Part shown: positions 16,180 through 24,387 of the stretch, one piece after another | How the letters are laid out: every line of letters starts with the position of its first letter | Numbering within the stretch: the first letter of the stretch is position 1 | Origin: Sphingomonadales bacterium | Lineage (GTDB): Bacteria > Pseudomonadota > Alphaproteobacteria > Sphingomonadales > Sphingomonadaceae | Assembly: GCA_027488785.1 (NCBI GenBank) | Contig: JAIYAY010000011.1 | Location: forward strand, 24,679-88,678 | Length of the DNA: 64,000 nt | Direction: 5' to 3' | Notes under the pieces: model-generated | The model's input: the letters and a program-made list of their open reading frames with translations, nothing else | Databases searched by the model: none | What the model was told of the DNA's origin: nothing | Program-made: the position numbers and the translations under genes

Positions 16180-17549
16180 TCAGCCTTTGGCAGCCTCAGC
16201 CGCACCAAAAGTCCGCCAAGGTCATCGCTTTTTTCCAACGCGATAGCCCCGCCATAAATTTCGACAACGTCGCGGACGATCGCAAGGCCAAGACCTGTGC
16301 CGGGCTTGCCGGTATCCAACCGCGCACCGCGATCAAACAATCGCTCACGCTCGCCTTCAGGGATGCCATGTCCGTCATCCTCAATGACCATTTCCACAAA
16401 ATCACCTGCATCCTCGACCGTCACAAACACACTGCCGCCGCCATATTTGGCGGCGTTTTCGATTAAGTTACCAAGCATTTCATCAAGATCCTGCCGCTCC
16501 ACCCGTGCGGCAATTGTCTTATCTCCGGCCATATCGAGTCGGACATGTGCATAAAGGCGGCCCACCGCGCGTTCGACCGATTCCAAACTTCCCCAGACCA
16601 CCGCACGGCTTTGGCTGTGGCCCAGGCGGCCAACGGCGCGGGCTCGCGCCAAATGGTGATCCACCTGACGTCGCATCGTTGTTGCTTCGCGGATAACAGT
16701 TTCCGATATATCGGGGGCTTTCGCGGTCGCGCTATTCATGATGACCGTTAACGGCGTCTTCAGCGCATGCGCGAGGTTGCCCGCATGACGGCGTGATTCC
16801 TCCGCCTGCTTCTCATTATGGTCGAGCAAGGCGTTCAGTTCATTGACCATCGGCATCACTTCATCCGGCAAGGCATCGGTCACTCGGCTTTCCTTACCGC
16901 TGCGCATCTGCGCAATCGCCTTGCGCACCGCGCGCAACGGCCATAGCCCATAAAATGTCTGTAACGCCGCCAAAATGATGAGACCAAGTGCCAAAAGAAG
17001 GAAGCTTGTTACCAATACCGACCGCAATTCCTGAATCTGCCCATCAAGGCTATTGCGGCTTTGCGCGACCATGAATGTCCAAGCAACATCGGAGTCCGGA
17101 AGTTTTATCGAGCGCTCTGCGATGCGCAGCGGCTCGTCAGGAAATTCATTACTGTTCCGAAAATGGACAGCCTGATCGTTGTGGTGAGCGGGCGGATTAA
17201 GCGCGCGGTCCCACAATGAGCGAGAGGGAAATGGCGTCGTGTCTTTGCCGGTAATCTGCCAGTAAAGCCCGCTGTTCGGTTCCAGAAAACGTTGATCGCC
17301 CAAAGGCCGGTTCATCCGGATTTCTCCATCAGGTCCGATTTCTGCCGAGGCAATCATCGCGGTCAGGACATATTCGAGCTGAGTATCAAAATTCTGTTCA
17401 ACCGAATTGGTCAACACGCGGTCCAGCGCCGCCCCCCCTCCGATAAGCAAAATCGTAATCCAAGCCGCCGCCGTTAGGATCATCCGGCGGGTCAGCGATC
17501 CTGTGCTTTGAAATTGGCTGCGCCATGTTGGCTGCTTTGGTGAGGACAT
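16176..17549 (-). CDS. Sensor histidine kinase (two-component, PhoQ-like layout)
   Basis: A membrane sensor kinase of about 457 residues. A first membrane helix (MILTAAAWITILLIGGGAAL) is followed by a periplasmic sensor domain of about 150 residues, a second helix (LVTSFLLLALGLIILAAL), a HAMP-like linker, the H-box HAGNLAHALKTPLTVI with the phosphorylated His, an N-box in LIENAAKYGG, and G-boxes DDGHGIPEGER and GTGLGLAIV. It would phosphorylate the OmpR-type regulator encoded just upstream. Start choice is uncertain: ATG at 17549 is used here, but a TTG at 17564, two bases after the regulator's stop, has GGTGAG upstream. The sensed signal is unknown. Confidence 0.88.
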   Translation of the reverse strand: MSSPKQPTWRSQFQSTGSLTRRMILTAAAWITILLIGGGAALDRVLTNSVEQNFDTQLEYVLTAMIASAEIGPDGEIRMNRPLGDQRFLEPNSGLYWQITGKDTTPFPSRSLWDRALNPPAHHNDQAVHFRNSNEFPDEPLRIAERSIKLPDSDVAWTFMVAQSRNSLDGQIQELRSVLVTSFLLLALGLIILAALQTFYGLWPLRAVRKAIAQMRSGKESRVTDALPDEVMPMVNELNALLDHNEKQAEESRRHAGNLAHALKTPLTVIMNSATAKAPDISETVIREATTMRRQVDHHLARARAVGRLGHSQSRAVVWGSLESVERAVGRLYAHVRLDMAGDKTIAARVERQDLDEMLGNLIENAAKYGGGSVFVTVEDAGDFVEMVIEDDGHGIPEGERERLFDRGARLDTGKPGTGLGLAIVRDVVEIYGGAIALEKSDDLGGLLVRLRLPKAD

Positions 17550-17566
17550 AATGGCGACTGGCAACC

Positions 17567-18232
17567 TCAGCTCACCGGTTCCTCGAGGCTGTAGCCAAGA
17601 CCCCTAATCGTCGAAATCACGTCCTGCCCCAGTTTCTTGCGGATACGGGTCACGAAAACTTCAATGGTGTTGGAATCGCGGTCGAAATCCTGATCATAAA
17701 TATGTTCGATCAGTTCCGTCCGCGAGACAACCTTGCCTTTGTGGTGCATCAGGTACGACAGCAGCTTATATTCTTGCGCAGTCAGCTTTACAGGTTGACC
17801 ATCAAGCGTCACACGGCCCGAACGCGTGTCCAGCCGAACATCGCCAACAGTCAACTCGCTCGATGCATTGCCCGACGCGCGGCGGATTAGCGCGCGCAAC
17901 CGCGCAATCAATTCTTCGGTCTGGAACGGTTTGGCGAGATAGTCATCGGCACCCGCATCAAGGCCAGCAACCTTGTCCGACCAGCTATCTCGCGCCGTCA
18001 GCACCAACACAGGAAATTTCCGGCCTTCTTTGCGCCAGCGATCAAGAACGGTTAGCCCGTCAATTTCAGGCAAACCCAGATCAAGAATGACGGCGTCATA
18101 ATTTTCGTTGGAGCCCATATAATGGCCATCCTCACCGTCAACCGAGAGGTCAACAGCGTAGCCAGCACCTTCCAGCGTTGACTTGAGCTGCTTGCCCAAA
18201 TTGGGTTCGTCTTCCACGATCAAAATGCGCAT
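17567..18232 (-). CDS. OmpR/PhoP-family response regulator
   Basis: A 221-residue DNA-binding response regulator. The receiver domain has the acidic pair VEDEPNLG, the phospho-acceptor D51 in VILDLGLP, the Thr of VLTARDSW and the Lys of LAKPFQTEE. The C-terminal winged helix runs from VGDVRLDTRSGRVTLDG to STIRGLGYSLEEP. It is cotranscribed with the histidine kinase downstream (2-17 base gap depending on the kinase start) and follows a PepSY protein gene by 69 bp, a layout seen in PhoPQ-like systems. Confidence 0.92.
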   Translation of the reverse strand: MRILIVEDEPNLGKQLKSTLEGAGYAVDLSVDGEDGHYMGSNENYDAVILDLGLPEIDGLTVLDRWRKEGRKFPVLVLTARDSWSDKVAGLDAGADDYLAKPFQTEELIARLRALIRRASGNASSELTVGDVRLDTRSGRVTLDGQPVKLTAQEYKLLSYLMHHKGKVVSRTELIEHIYDQDFDRDSNTIEVFVTRIRKKLGQDVISTIRGLGYSLEEPVS

Positions 18233-18301
18233 GCCGTTCCCTTATATTGTCAATAATTGTATCGCGATGTGGCTAGCAGATTTGTGTGCCGCCACAAAAT
18301 C

Positions 18302-18604
18302 CTATCCGCGTTGCCGCAGCACACTTCCCGTCCGTCCATCCACATCGACGAAGATGACGCGGTCACGGTCAATAAATTTTAGCCGATATACTTGGGCGGT
18401 TGGGTCGTATTCTGGACCCAGATATTGCATCCCGCGCATTCGCGGAACAATGTTTGCTTCAATCTCGCGCAAGGATTTGACCTTGCCCGATCTCATATCC
18501 TGTCGCGCCTCATTCTGTTCCCCCCGGCGCGGATCGGCCGTAACGGGGCTAAGCAAAGCGATGCTTGCAAGCATAGAGATACAGACAGGACGGTTGATCA
18601 TCAT
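18302..18604 (-). CDS. Small periplasmic PepSY-domain protein
   Basis: A 100-residue exported protein with a signal peptide (VCISMLASIALLSPVTA) followed by one PepSY domain: KSLREIEANIVPRM, then LGPEYDPTAQVYRLKFIDRDRVIFVDVDGRTGSVL. PepSY domains are thought to act as inhibitors or modulators of peptidases or sensor kinases. Two tandem ATG codons follow AGGGGG. It lies at the head of the two-component operon, so it may be a regulator or target of that kinase. Confidence 0.75.
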   Translation of the reverse strand: MMINRPVCISMLASIALLSPVTADPRRGEQNEARQDMRSGKVKSLREIEANIVPRMRGMQYLGPEYDPTAQVYRLKFIDRDRVIFVDVDGRTGSVLRQRG

Positions 18605-18681
18605 CGCCCCCTAAGCGTGCAGCATTGAACGCACAATGAATGGCGCGCTGAGGTTGCGCGTCGGGTGACATGGAAAATCCA

Positions 18682-19410
18682 TTATTTAACCATTTCAAAG
18701 GTGAACGACATGCTTGCCCGGATACTTAATTCGCCCGGCGAGATGGGGGTGGCATTTTCCGCCGCATCCATTGAGACGCGCGCCATTTTCATCATCGCAA
18801 AACCCTGCTCTTGGTCATTTTCTTCGACGCGCAACACGCGGACATTATTATACCCAGCTTTGCGCGCCAAATTGCGGGCCCGGGTCATCGCTGTGGCCCA
18901 CACCTTGTCACGGGCAGCCTCCCGAAAAGGACTGTCATCCTCAATGCTAAATATTGGTCCATTGAAACTGGTTGCACCATCAAGAGCGAGCGCATCCAGA
19001 AACACGCTGAGCTTCGTGAGGTCGCGCAATGTCGCATTGACCATGTTCGATGCCTCATAGCCCTTAAAAACCTGTTTACCGCCGCGTTCATCATACTGCT
19101 GGTTTAAGTTGATTTGCGTGGTTTGGATATCGCGATCCGCGATGCCGAGCGTTTTCAGCCGCGCGACAACCGACGCCATTTGCACATTATTGGCGCGAAC
19201 CGCCGCGCTTGCCGTTGGTGCCATTGTTTGAACGCCGGTCGAAAATGTGGCAATGTCCGGAAGTGTTTCAACCGTTTCAGATATTGTCATATCAATCACG
19301 GGGTTGGTTGGGTTAATATTCACCATAGTGATATTCGCGCCACGCGCCATCGCGCCACTGGCCATCATCCCGCCTGTCACAAGCATCGCTGCAAAAATCA
19401 ATTTACGCAT
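18682..19410 (-). CDS. SIMPL-domain (DUF541) periplasmic protein
   Basis: A 242-residue SIMPL-domain protein with a signal peptide (LIFAAMLVTGGMMASGAMA). The domain starts at DMTISETVETLPDIATFSTG and includes the conserved IADRDIQTTQINLNQQYDERG and ARNLARKAGYNNVRVLRVEE. Relatives such as E. coli YggE are periplasmic and linked to oxidative-stress tolerance, with no firm biochemical role. The gene is followed 77 bp later by the PepSY gene and starts 27 bp after the D-amino-acid aminotransferase stop. Confidence 0.85.
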   Translation of the reverse strand: MRKLIFAAMLVTGGMMASGAMARGANITMVNINPTNPVIDMTISETVETLPDIATFSTGVQTMAPTASAAVRANNVQMASVVARLKTLGIADRDIQTTQINLNQQYDERGGKQVFKGYEASNMVNATLRDLTKLSVFLDALALDGATSFNGPIFSIEDDSPFREAARDKVWATAMTRARNLARKAGYNNVRVLRVEENDQEQGFAMMKMARVSMDAAENATPISPGELSIRASMSFTFEMVK

Positions 19411-19437
19411 GTCAAACTCCCGTTTTATGCCAAGCGC

Positions 19438-20286
19438 TTAGATTGCTGTTTGGCGTGCCCAATCAATATAGGCACGGCGAAGCTGAACGGTTGCAGAACC
19501 GGGTTGGCCATTGCCGATTATATGTCCATTAATCTGCACCACTGGCATCACAAAGCCTGAGGCGGACGACACAAAGGCTTCGGAAGCTTGCTCTGCCTCG
19601 CGAATGGAAAAGGGTCGTTCTTCTATACGTTGCGCGACAAGCGGAAGCACGGATGCGCGGGTAATGCCGTGTAAAATTTCGCGGTTAAGTGGGTGCGTGA
19701 CCAGAACCCCATCATGCGTGATGATATGTGCATTTTGCGCGCTGCCTTCGGTGATCCAGCCATTGCGTTCCATCCACGCATCATCGGCACCGCGTGCAAT
19801 CGCCTCGTTTTTCATCATGGAGGCATATAGCAACTGCGTCGTTTTGATATCTGCCCTGCCCCAACGCAAATCCGGCATCGTAATCACCCGGCTTCCGCGC
19901 TGTGCCAATGGGTTATCCGCGAGTGCGCGGGATTGGGTGAAGGCAAGGACTGTGGGCGGCGTGTCGGCGGAAGGAAATACAAAGTCGCGGTCTTCGGGTA
20001 CCCCGCGTGTAACCTGCCAATAGATCATGCCTTCTTCGAGGTTATTGCGCGCAACAAGTTCGCGGCAAATTGCAAGCCATCCATCCGCGTCTGGCGCGCC
20101 GTTTATGCCGATTTCATCAAGTGAACGCGCAAGGCGTTGCACATGGCCACCGAAATCGACGAGCTTGCCGTCCAATACGGACACGACCTCGTAAACAGCG
20201 TCGGAGAACAGAAAGCCTCGGTCGAATACCGACACTTTGCCTTCCGTTTCAGGGGTATAATTTCCATTCAGATATATTGTGCGCAT
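19438..20286 (-). CDS. dat: D-amino-acid aminotransferase (class IV PLP enzyme)
   Basis: A 282-residue fold-type IV aminotransferase, the usual length for D-alanine transaminase. It would interconvert D-alanine and D-glutamate for peptidoglycan precursors. Seen: NGNYTPETEGKVSVFDRGFL, YEVVSVLDGKLVDFGGHVQR, the PLP Lys in the LLYASMMKNEAIARG segment, and the phosphate-binding region of ITEGSAQNAHIIT and HGITRASVL. A branched-chain or aminodeoxychorismate enzyme is less likely given the N-terminal match to Dat. It is divergent from the ABC-F gene. Confidence 0.87.
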   Translation of the reverse strand: MRTIYLNGNYTPETEGKVSVFDRGFLFSDAVYEVVSVLDGKLVDFGGHVQRLARSLDEIGINGAPDADGWLAICRELVARNNLEEGMIYWQVTRGVPEDRDFVFPSADTPPTVLAFTQSRALADNPLAQRGSRVITMPDLRWGRADIKTTQLLYASMMKNEAIARGADDAWMERNGWITEGSAQNAHIITHDGVLVTHPLNREILHGITRASVLPLVAQRIEERPFSIREAEQASEAFVSSASGFVMPVVQINGHIIGNGQPGSATVQLRRAYIDWARQTAI

Positions 20287-20421
20287 AAAAGGGCTTTGCT
20301 TGAAGCTTCACTCGGCGTCAACATCCGCATTGTCATGCCCGGAAAAGCATGAATGACAAAAGACGGCGGATCGACAATCTGGCTTGCCCCTGCCCTTGCT
20401 ACCCCCTATCCGCCAGCCCAT

Positions 20422-22224
20422 ATGTCGCAACCTCCAATCTTCGCTTTCGAAAATCTCGCGCTCCAGCAAGGTGGCGGCTGGCTGTTTCAAGATATTGATT
20501 TATTCATCGGCGCGCGCGATCGTTTGGCGCTGATCGGCCGCAATGGAGCTGGCAAAACGACCTTGATGAAGCTGGTGGCGGGGACCGTCGAAGCGGACAA
20601 GGGCAACCGTGTCGTCGTGCCTGGCACCAACATCGTGATGCTCGAACAAGACCCTGATGTCAGCGCTTTTGACCGGCTTGTCGATTTTGCCATTCATGGT
20701 GCAAAAGGTCCGCCCGAATATGCGGTGCGGGCGATTGCTGACCAATTGGGCATTAATCTGGACCGTGAAGCAAAAACCGCAAGCGGTGGCGAAAAACGCC
20801 GCGCCGCCATCTGCCGCGCGCTGGCAAGTGAGCCTGACCTGTTGCTGCTGGACGAACCAACCAACCATCTGGACCTTGCCGCGATTGAATGGCTAGAGGA
20901 ATGGCTGACGCGCTATCGCGGGGCATTCATGGTAATCAGCCATGACCGGACGTTTTTGACGCGGCTAACGCGGCAGACATTCTGGCTGGATCGCGGATTG
21001 CTCCGTCGCAATGAAATCGGCTTTGGCGGTTATGACGCATGGACCGAGCGCATCTTTGCTGAGGATGCGCGCAATGCAGACCGCTTAGATGCGAAGTTAA
21101 AGATTGAGGCGCATTGGCTGGAACGCGGCGTCACCGCTCGGCGCAAGCGTAACCAGGGCCGGTTGGCCAAGCTCTGGGAAATGCGCGCAGCGCGGGCCGC
21201 GATGATTGGCCCGCAAGGGACGGCCAAGCTCGCAGCTGCCAGCGACGACAGCAAAACCAAAACGGTGATCAGCGCACAGAATGTCGGCAAAAGCTTTGGC
21301 GACCGGACGATCATCAAGGATTTCACGCTGCGCATTCAGCGCGGCGACCGTATTGGCATTGTCGGCGCAAATGGCACGGGCAAAACAACGCTTATCCGCA
21401 TGCTGACGGGCGAGACCGAACCCGACACGGGCAGCATCACCTTGTCACCGACGCTGACGGGCATTGTTATTGACCAGCAACGCAAATTGCTGACGCCCGA
21501 AAAACGCGTGCGTGATGTGTTGGCCGAGGGCAGCGACTGGATCGATGTGCGCGGCGTACGCAAACATGTGCAGGGTTATCTGAAGGAATTCCTATTCGAT
21601 CCCGCGTTGATTGAGGCGCGGATCGGTTCCTTATCTGGCGGCGAGCAATCACGTATTTTGCTCGCCCGGGAATTTGCCCGCGAAGCCAATTTATTGGTGC
21701 TCGACGAACCGACCAACGATCTTGATCTGGAAACATTGGATCTGCTGCAAGAAGTTATCGCCGATTATGATGGCACGGTTTTGATCGTTAGCCACGACCG
21801 TGATTTTCTCGACCGGACAGTCAATTTGACGTTAGGCTTGGATGGTTCAGGCCATGTCGATATCATCGCTGGTGGATATGCTGATTGGGAAGAAAAACGC
21901 GACAAGCGGGACAAGCCAGCCGTCAAGAAGGCCGAAAAAACCGTTTCGACAGAGCCCGCCTCGGCGGCCCCATCAATGCCCAAAAAGGTCAAGCTAAGCT
22001 ACAAAGACCAGCGGGACTATGATCTCCTGCCCAAGCGCATCGCAGACATCGATGCTGAGATTGCGGCCGCAGAAAAGGAAATGAGCGACCCAGCTTTATA
22101 CACACAAAAGCCTGCACGCTTTGCCGAACTGACCACCAAGACCGAAAGCCTGCGTGCCGAAAAGGATGTCGCCGAAGAACGCTGGTTAGAATTGGCGATG
22201 ATGGTCGAAGAGTCCACATCCTAG
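20422..22224 (+). CDS. ABC-F family ATPase (Uup-like)
   Basis: A 600-residue soluble protein with two fused ABC ATPase domains and no membrane segments. Domain 1 has IGRNGAGKTTLMKL, TASGGEKRRAAICRAL and LLLLDEPTNHLD. Domain 2 has VGANGTGKTTLIRM, SLSGGEQSRILLAREF and LLVLDEPTNDLD. Between them is a linker of charged helices, and the C-terminal 90 residues include a predicted coiled coil (LPKRIADIDAEIAAAEKEM), as in Uup, which acts on ribosomes or replication intermediates. ABC-F proteins act in translation rather than transport. The frame is open to an ATG at 20353, but the start at 20422 (MSQPPIFAFENL) gives the usual N-terminus. Confidence 0.88.
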   Translation: MSQPPIFAFENLALQQGGGWLFQDIDLFIGARDRLALIGRNGAGKTTLMKLVAGTVEADKGNRVVVPGTNIVMLEQDPDVSAFDRLVDFAIHGAKGPPEYAVRAIADQLGINLDREAKTASGGEKRRAAICRALASEPDLLLLDEPTNHLDLAAIEWLEEWLTRYRGAFMVISHDRTFLTRLTRQTFWLDRGLLRRNEIGFGGYDAWTERIFAEDARNADRLDAKLKIEAHWLERGVTARRKRNQGRLAKLWEMRAARAAMIGPQGTAKLAAASDDSKTKTVISAQNVGKSFGDRTIIKDFTLRIQRGDRIGIVGANGTGKTTLIRMLTGETEPDTGSITLSPTLTGIVIDQQRKLLTPEKRVRDVLAEGSDWIDVRGVRKHVQGYLKEFLFDPALIEARIGSLSGGEQSRILLAREFAREANLLVLDEPTNDLDLETLDLLQEVIADYDGTVLIVSHDRDFLDRTVNLTLGLDGSGHVDIIAGGYADWEEKRDKRDKPAVKKAEKTVSTEPASAAPSMPKKVKLSYKDQRDYDLLPKRIADIDAEIAAAEKEMSDPALYTQKPARFAELTTKTESLRAEKDVAEERWLELAMMVEESTS

Positions 22225-22234
22225 GGTCCTGACC

Positions 22235-22732
22235 CTAGCCGGGGATACGGTAGAAAGCGGCAAGCCGATCCAGCGCAATTTTGAGCACAATCTTGCCTGA
22301 CCGCACGGGCCACGACATCTCGCGCTCCGCAGCGGGCACGCTTTCCCCAACGCAAATGACGCGCCATGCAATATCCGATAAATCGGGCCCAAGCGCGATC
22401 AACGCTCTGTCAAAGCGGTGCTTGGCCTGTATCATTCGTTCCGTGCGGTTCAGCCCCGATGGCGCACCGCGTTTGTGACGACTGCGCGGAATATTTTCCC
22501 ACGACATGGTGACATGAGACCCGAGAGCAGCGGATTCATAATCCCCGCGCAATGTCTCGCCTGCCAACATATGTCGATTCGACAAATGGCCGCGCGCGTG
22601 CAGCCAGGACAAGGGCGATTCCGATAGGTTAATCGTGACGGTGCGCCCGGTTGCATGGCTTTCTATCAACGGACGGTCAACTAGCATGCGTGGATCGTGA
22701 AATTTTCGGCTCGTGTAGGATTTGGCGGGCAT
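22235..22732 (-). CDS. DUF6456 domain-containing protein
   Basis: A 165-residue protein without signal or membrane segment. The C-terminal half, from MIQAKHRFDRALIALGPDLS through IAWRVICVGESVPAAEREM to SWPVRSGKIVLKIALDRLA, matches my recollection of the DUF6456 domain widespread in alphaproteobacteria, in which a GWP/SWP-x-RSGK motif precedes a helix. The small basic N-terminus (KSYTSRKFHDPRML) and the RHKRG patch suggest nucleic-acid contact, but no function is known. It is divergent from the XRE regulator gene. Confidence 0.65.
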   Translation of the reverse strand: MPAKSYTSRKFHDPRMLVDRPLIESHATGRTVTINLSESPLSWLHARGHLSNRHMLAGETLRGDYESAALGSHVTMSWENIPRSRHKRGAPSGLNRTERMIQAKHRFDRALIALGPDLSDIAWRVICVGESVPAAEREMSWPVRSGKIVLKIALDRLAAFYRIPG

Positions 22733-22780
22733 CGATAATCTCCTTTGACTGTTCGAATCACCCTTGCCATGTGGTAAATA

Positions 22781-22807
22781 TTGTAGGAAAGAAAAAACCT
22801 ATTTGGT
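22781..22807 (+). promoter_or_regulatory. Candidate operator upstream of the XRE regulator gene
   Basis: TTGTAGGAAAG (22781-22791) is followed by ACC-TATTT-GGT (22797-22807), ending 13 bases before the regulator's ATG. The core and the 11-mer (in opposite orientation) reappear upstream of the lysis cassette at 26707-26734, 3.9 kb away. The position over the leader fits autoregulation. Binding by the encoded XRE protein is my inference. Confidence 0.5.
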
Positions 22808-22820
22808 AATGGAGCGCTTC

Positions 22821-23384
22821 ATGCAAAGTCGAATTCGTGATGTTCGAAGGGCCAAGGGCCTAACACTTGCCGATGTGGCCGAACGCTGCAATCCACCAAC
22901 AACGGCACAAACCATCGGCCGCCTCGAAACCGGTATGCGCGTGTTGTCGCTCATCTGGATTAACCGCATTGCGGATGCTCTGGGCGTGGATTCGAGTGAT
23001 CTCGTTGCCCTGCCTGACCAACAATTTCTGTCCGTCGCGGCTGTGCTGCAGGAGGATGGAACCCATGCGCCGACAAAGGAGGAGCGTATCATGGTTCCCA
23101 ATATCGGCGGCAGCATGATTGGGCTTCGGATTGCGGCGGCAATAGGGGAGTATCGGCGCGGTGATGAATTATGGCTTGAGCAGCTTCAACCCAAGGATTT
23201 TACCTCTGCGCTGAATTTGGACGTGCTTGTGCCGAGACCCGGCGGACGGTTCATCTTTGGCCGCTTGCTTGGCCGGGATGCAGGCAAGCTACACCTTCTG
23301 CCGTTGGAGGCTGGCGCACGTCAGCAGGTCGTGACCGACCCAGCCTGGATTGCCAAAGCCGTCCGGCTCGTCCGCAAATTGTAA
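22821..23384 (+). CDS. XRE-family transcriptional regulator with a degenerate S24-like C-terminal domain
   Basis: A 187-residue regulator. The N-terminal helix-turn-helix is clear: IRDVRRAKGLTLADVAERC, TTAQTIGRLETGMRVLS and RIADALGVDSSDLVAL. The C-terminal 110 residues resemble the fold of LexA/CI-type repressors: a GGSM where S24 peptidases have GDSM, then YRRGDELWLEQL and a closing strand pair RPGGRFIFGRLLGRDAGKLH. The catalytic Lys position seems to be Gly or Arg, so autocleavage is unlikely. The ATG at 22821 has GGAG eight bases upstream; the ATG at 22809 has none and falls just after the putative operator. It may control the lysis cassette 3.9 kb downstream through a shared operator. Confidence 0.75.
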   Translation: MQSRIRDVRRAKGLTLADVAERCNPPTTAQTIGRLETGMRVLSLIWINRIADALGVDSSDLVALPDQQFLSVAAVLQEDGTHAPTKEERIMVPNIGGSMIGLRIAAAIGEYRRGDELWLEQLQPKDFTSALNLDVLVPRPGGRFIFGRLLGRDAGKLHLLPLEAGARQQVVTDPAWIAKAVRLVRKL

Positions 23385-23387
23385 CCG

Positions 23388-24377
23388 TTAAGGCTGCGCG
23401 CCGAAGTCTGCGCCTATCCGTTCCGCCTTCGACCCCGTGCCTTCGTCGGTCGGGACGAAGCTATGTGATCCAACCTTAAGCCAAATTAGGATCGGTGCCG
23501 CTTGATAGATGGACGAGTAGGTCCCGACAACAATACCAAATGCCATTGCCATGCTGAAACCAAAGATGACGTCTGGTCCAAACAGTACCAGCACAATCAG
23601 CGGCAGCGAAATCGATACGCTGGTCATAACTGTGCGTGACAAGGTTTCATTGACTGAAAGGTTCAGAAGCGAGGCCATTTCCATCTTACGGAACTTCATC
23701 AGATTTTCGCGGATTCGGTCGTAAATCACGACGGTGTCGTTCAAGGAATAGCCGATGATGGTCAGCAAAGCCGCAATGATGTTCAAGTCAAACTCCCACC
23801 CGGTAAGCGAGAATAGCCCGAAGGTAAGCGTGACGTCGTGGACCAGCGACCAGATTGCGCCGACACCAAACTGCCATTCAAAACGGAACCAAATATAGAT
23901 CGAAACCCCTGCCATTGCGGCCAGAAGTGCCAATATCCCCTTGCTGAACAATTCCTCGGAAACTTTGCCGGACACGGAGTCCACGCCGTCAATCCGAACG
24001 TCCGGGTGATCGGCCTTCAAACTGTTGGTGATTTTCACCGCCATGGCATTGGCCAGTTCAGGGTTTTTGTCCGCGCCTTCTGGCAATTTCATGCGGATCG
24101 AAACCTGATTTTCGGCACCAAAACGCTGAATTGTTGGATCGCCATAACCAAGGCTGCCAACGGTCTCGCGCAGTTCGGCCACAGGCGCCGTGGCACTTTG
24201 CGTGAACGTTGCGCGGATCATCTGGCCGCCGATAAAATCGACGCCGAAATTGAGGCCCTTGGTTGCGACCAAGCCCACCGATGCTGCCATCAGAACCAAG
24301 CTGATCGCAAAGGCCCATACGCGCCATTTGAGAAAATCGATGTTGGTGTCATCACGAACGAGTTTGAGCAGTTTCAT
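23388..24377 (-). CDS. secF: Protein translocase subunit SecF
   Basis: A 329-residue inner-membrane partner of SecD that uses the proton gradient to aid protein export through SecYEG. It has an N-terminal helix after FLKWRVWAFAISLVLMAASV, the periplasmic GLNFGVDFIGGQM signature, and five further membrane helices including IAALLTIIGYSLNDTVVIYD and the RTVMTSVSISLPLIVLVLF segment. It starts 10 bp after the secD stop in the usual yajC-secD-secF order. Confidence 0.95.
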   Translation of the reverse strand: MKLLKLVRDDTNIDFLKWRVWAFAISLVLMAASVGLVATKGLNFGVDFIGGQMIRATFTQSATAPVAELRETVGSLGYGDPTIQRFGAENQVSIRMKLPEGADKNPELANAMAVKITNSLKADHPDVRIDGVDSVSGKVSEELFSKGILALLAAMAGVSIYIWFRFEWQFGVGAIWSLVHDVTLTFGLFSLTGWEFDLNIIAALLTIIGYSLNDTVVIYDRIRENLMKFRKMEMASLLNLSVNETLSRTVMTSVSISLPLIVLVLFGPDVIFGFSMAMAFGIVVGTYSSIYQAAPILIWLKVGSHSFVPTDEGTGSKAERIGADFGAQP

Positions 24378-24387
24378 GGCAATATCC

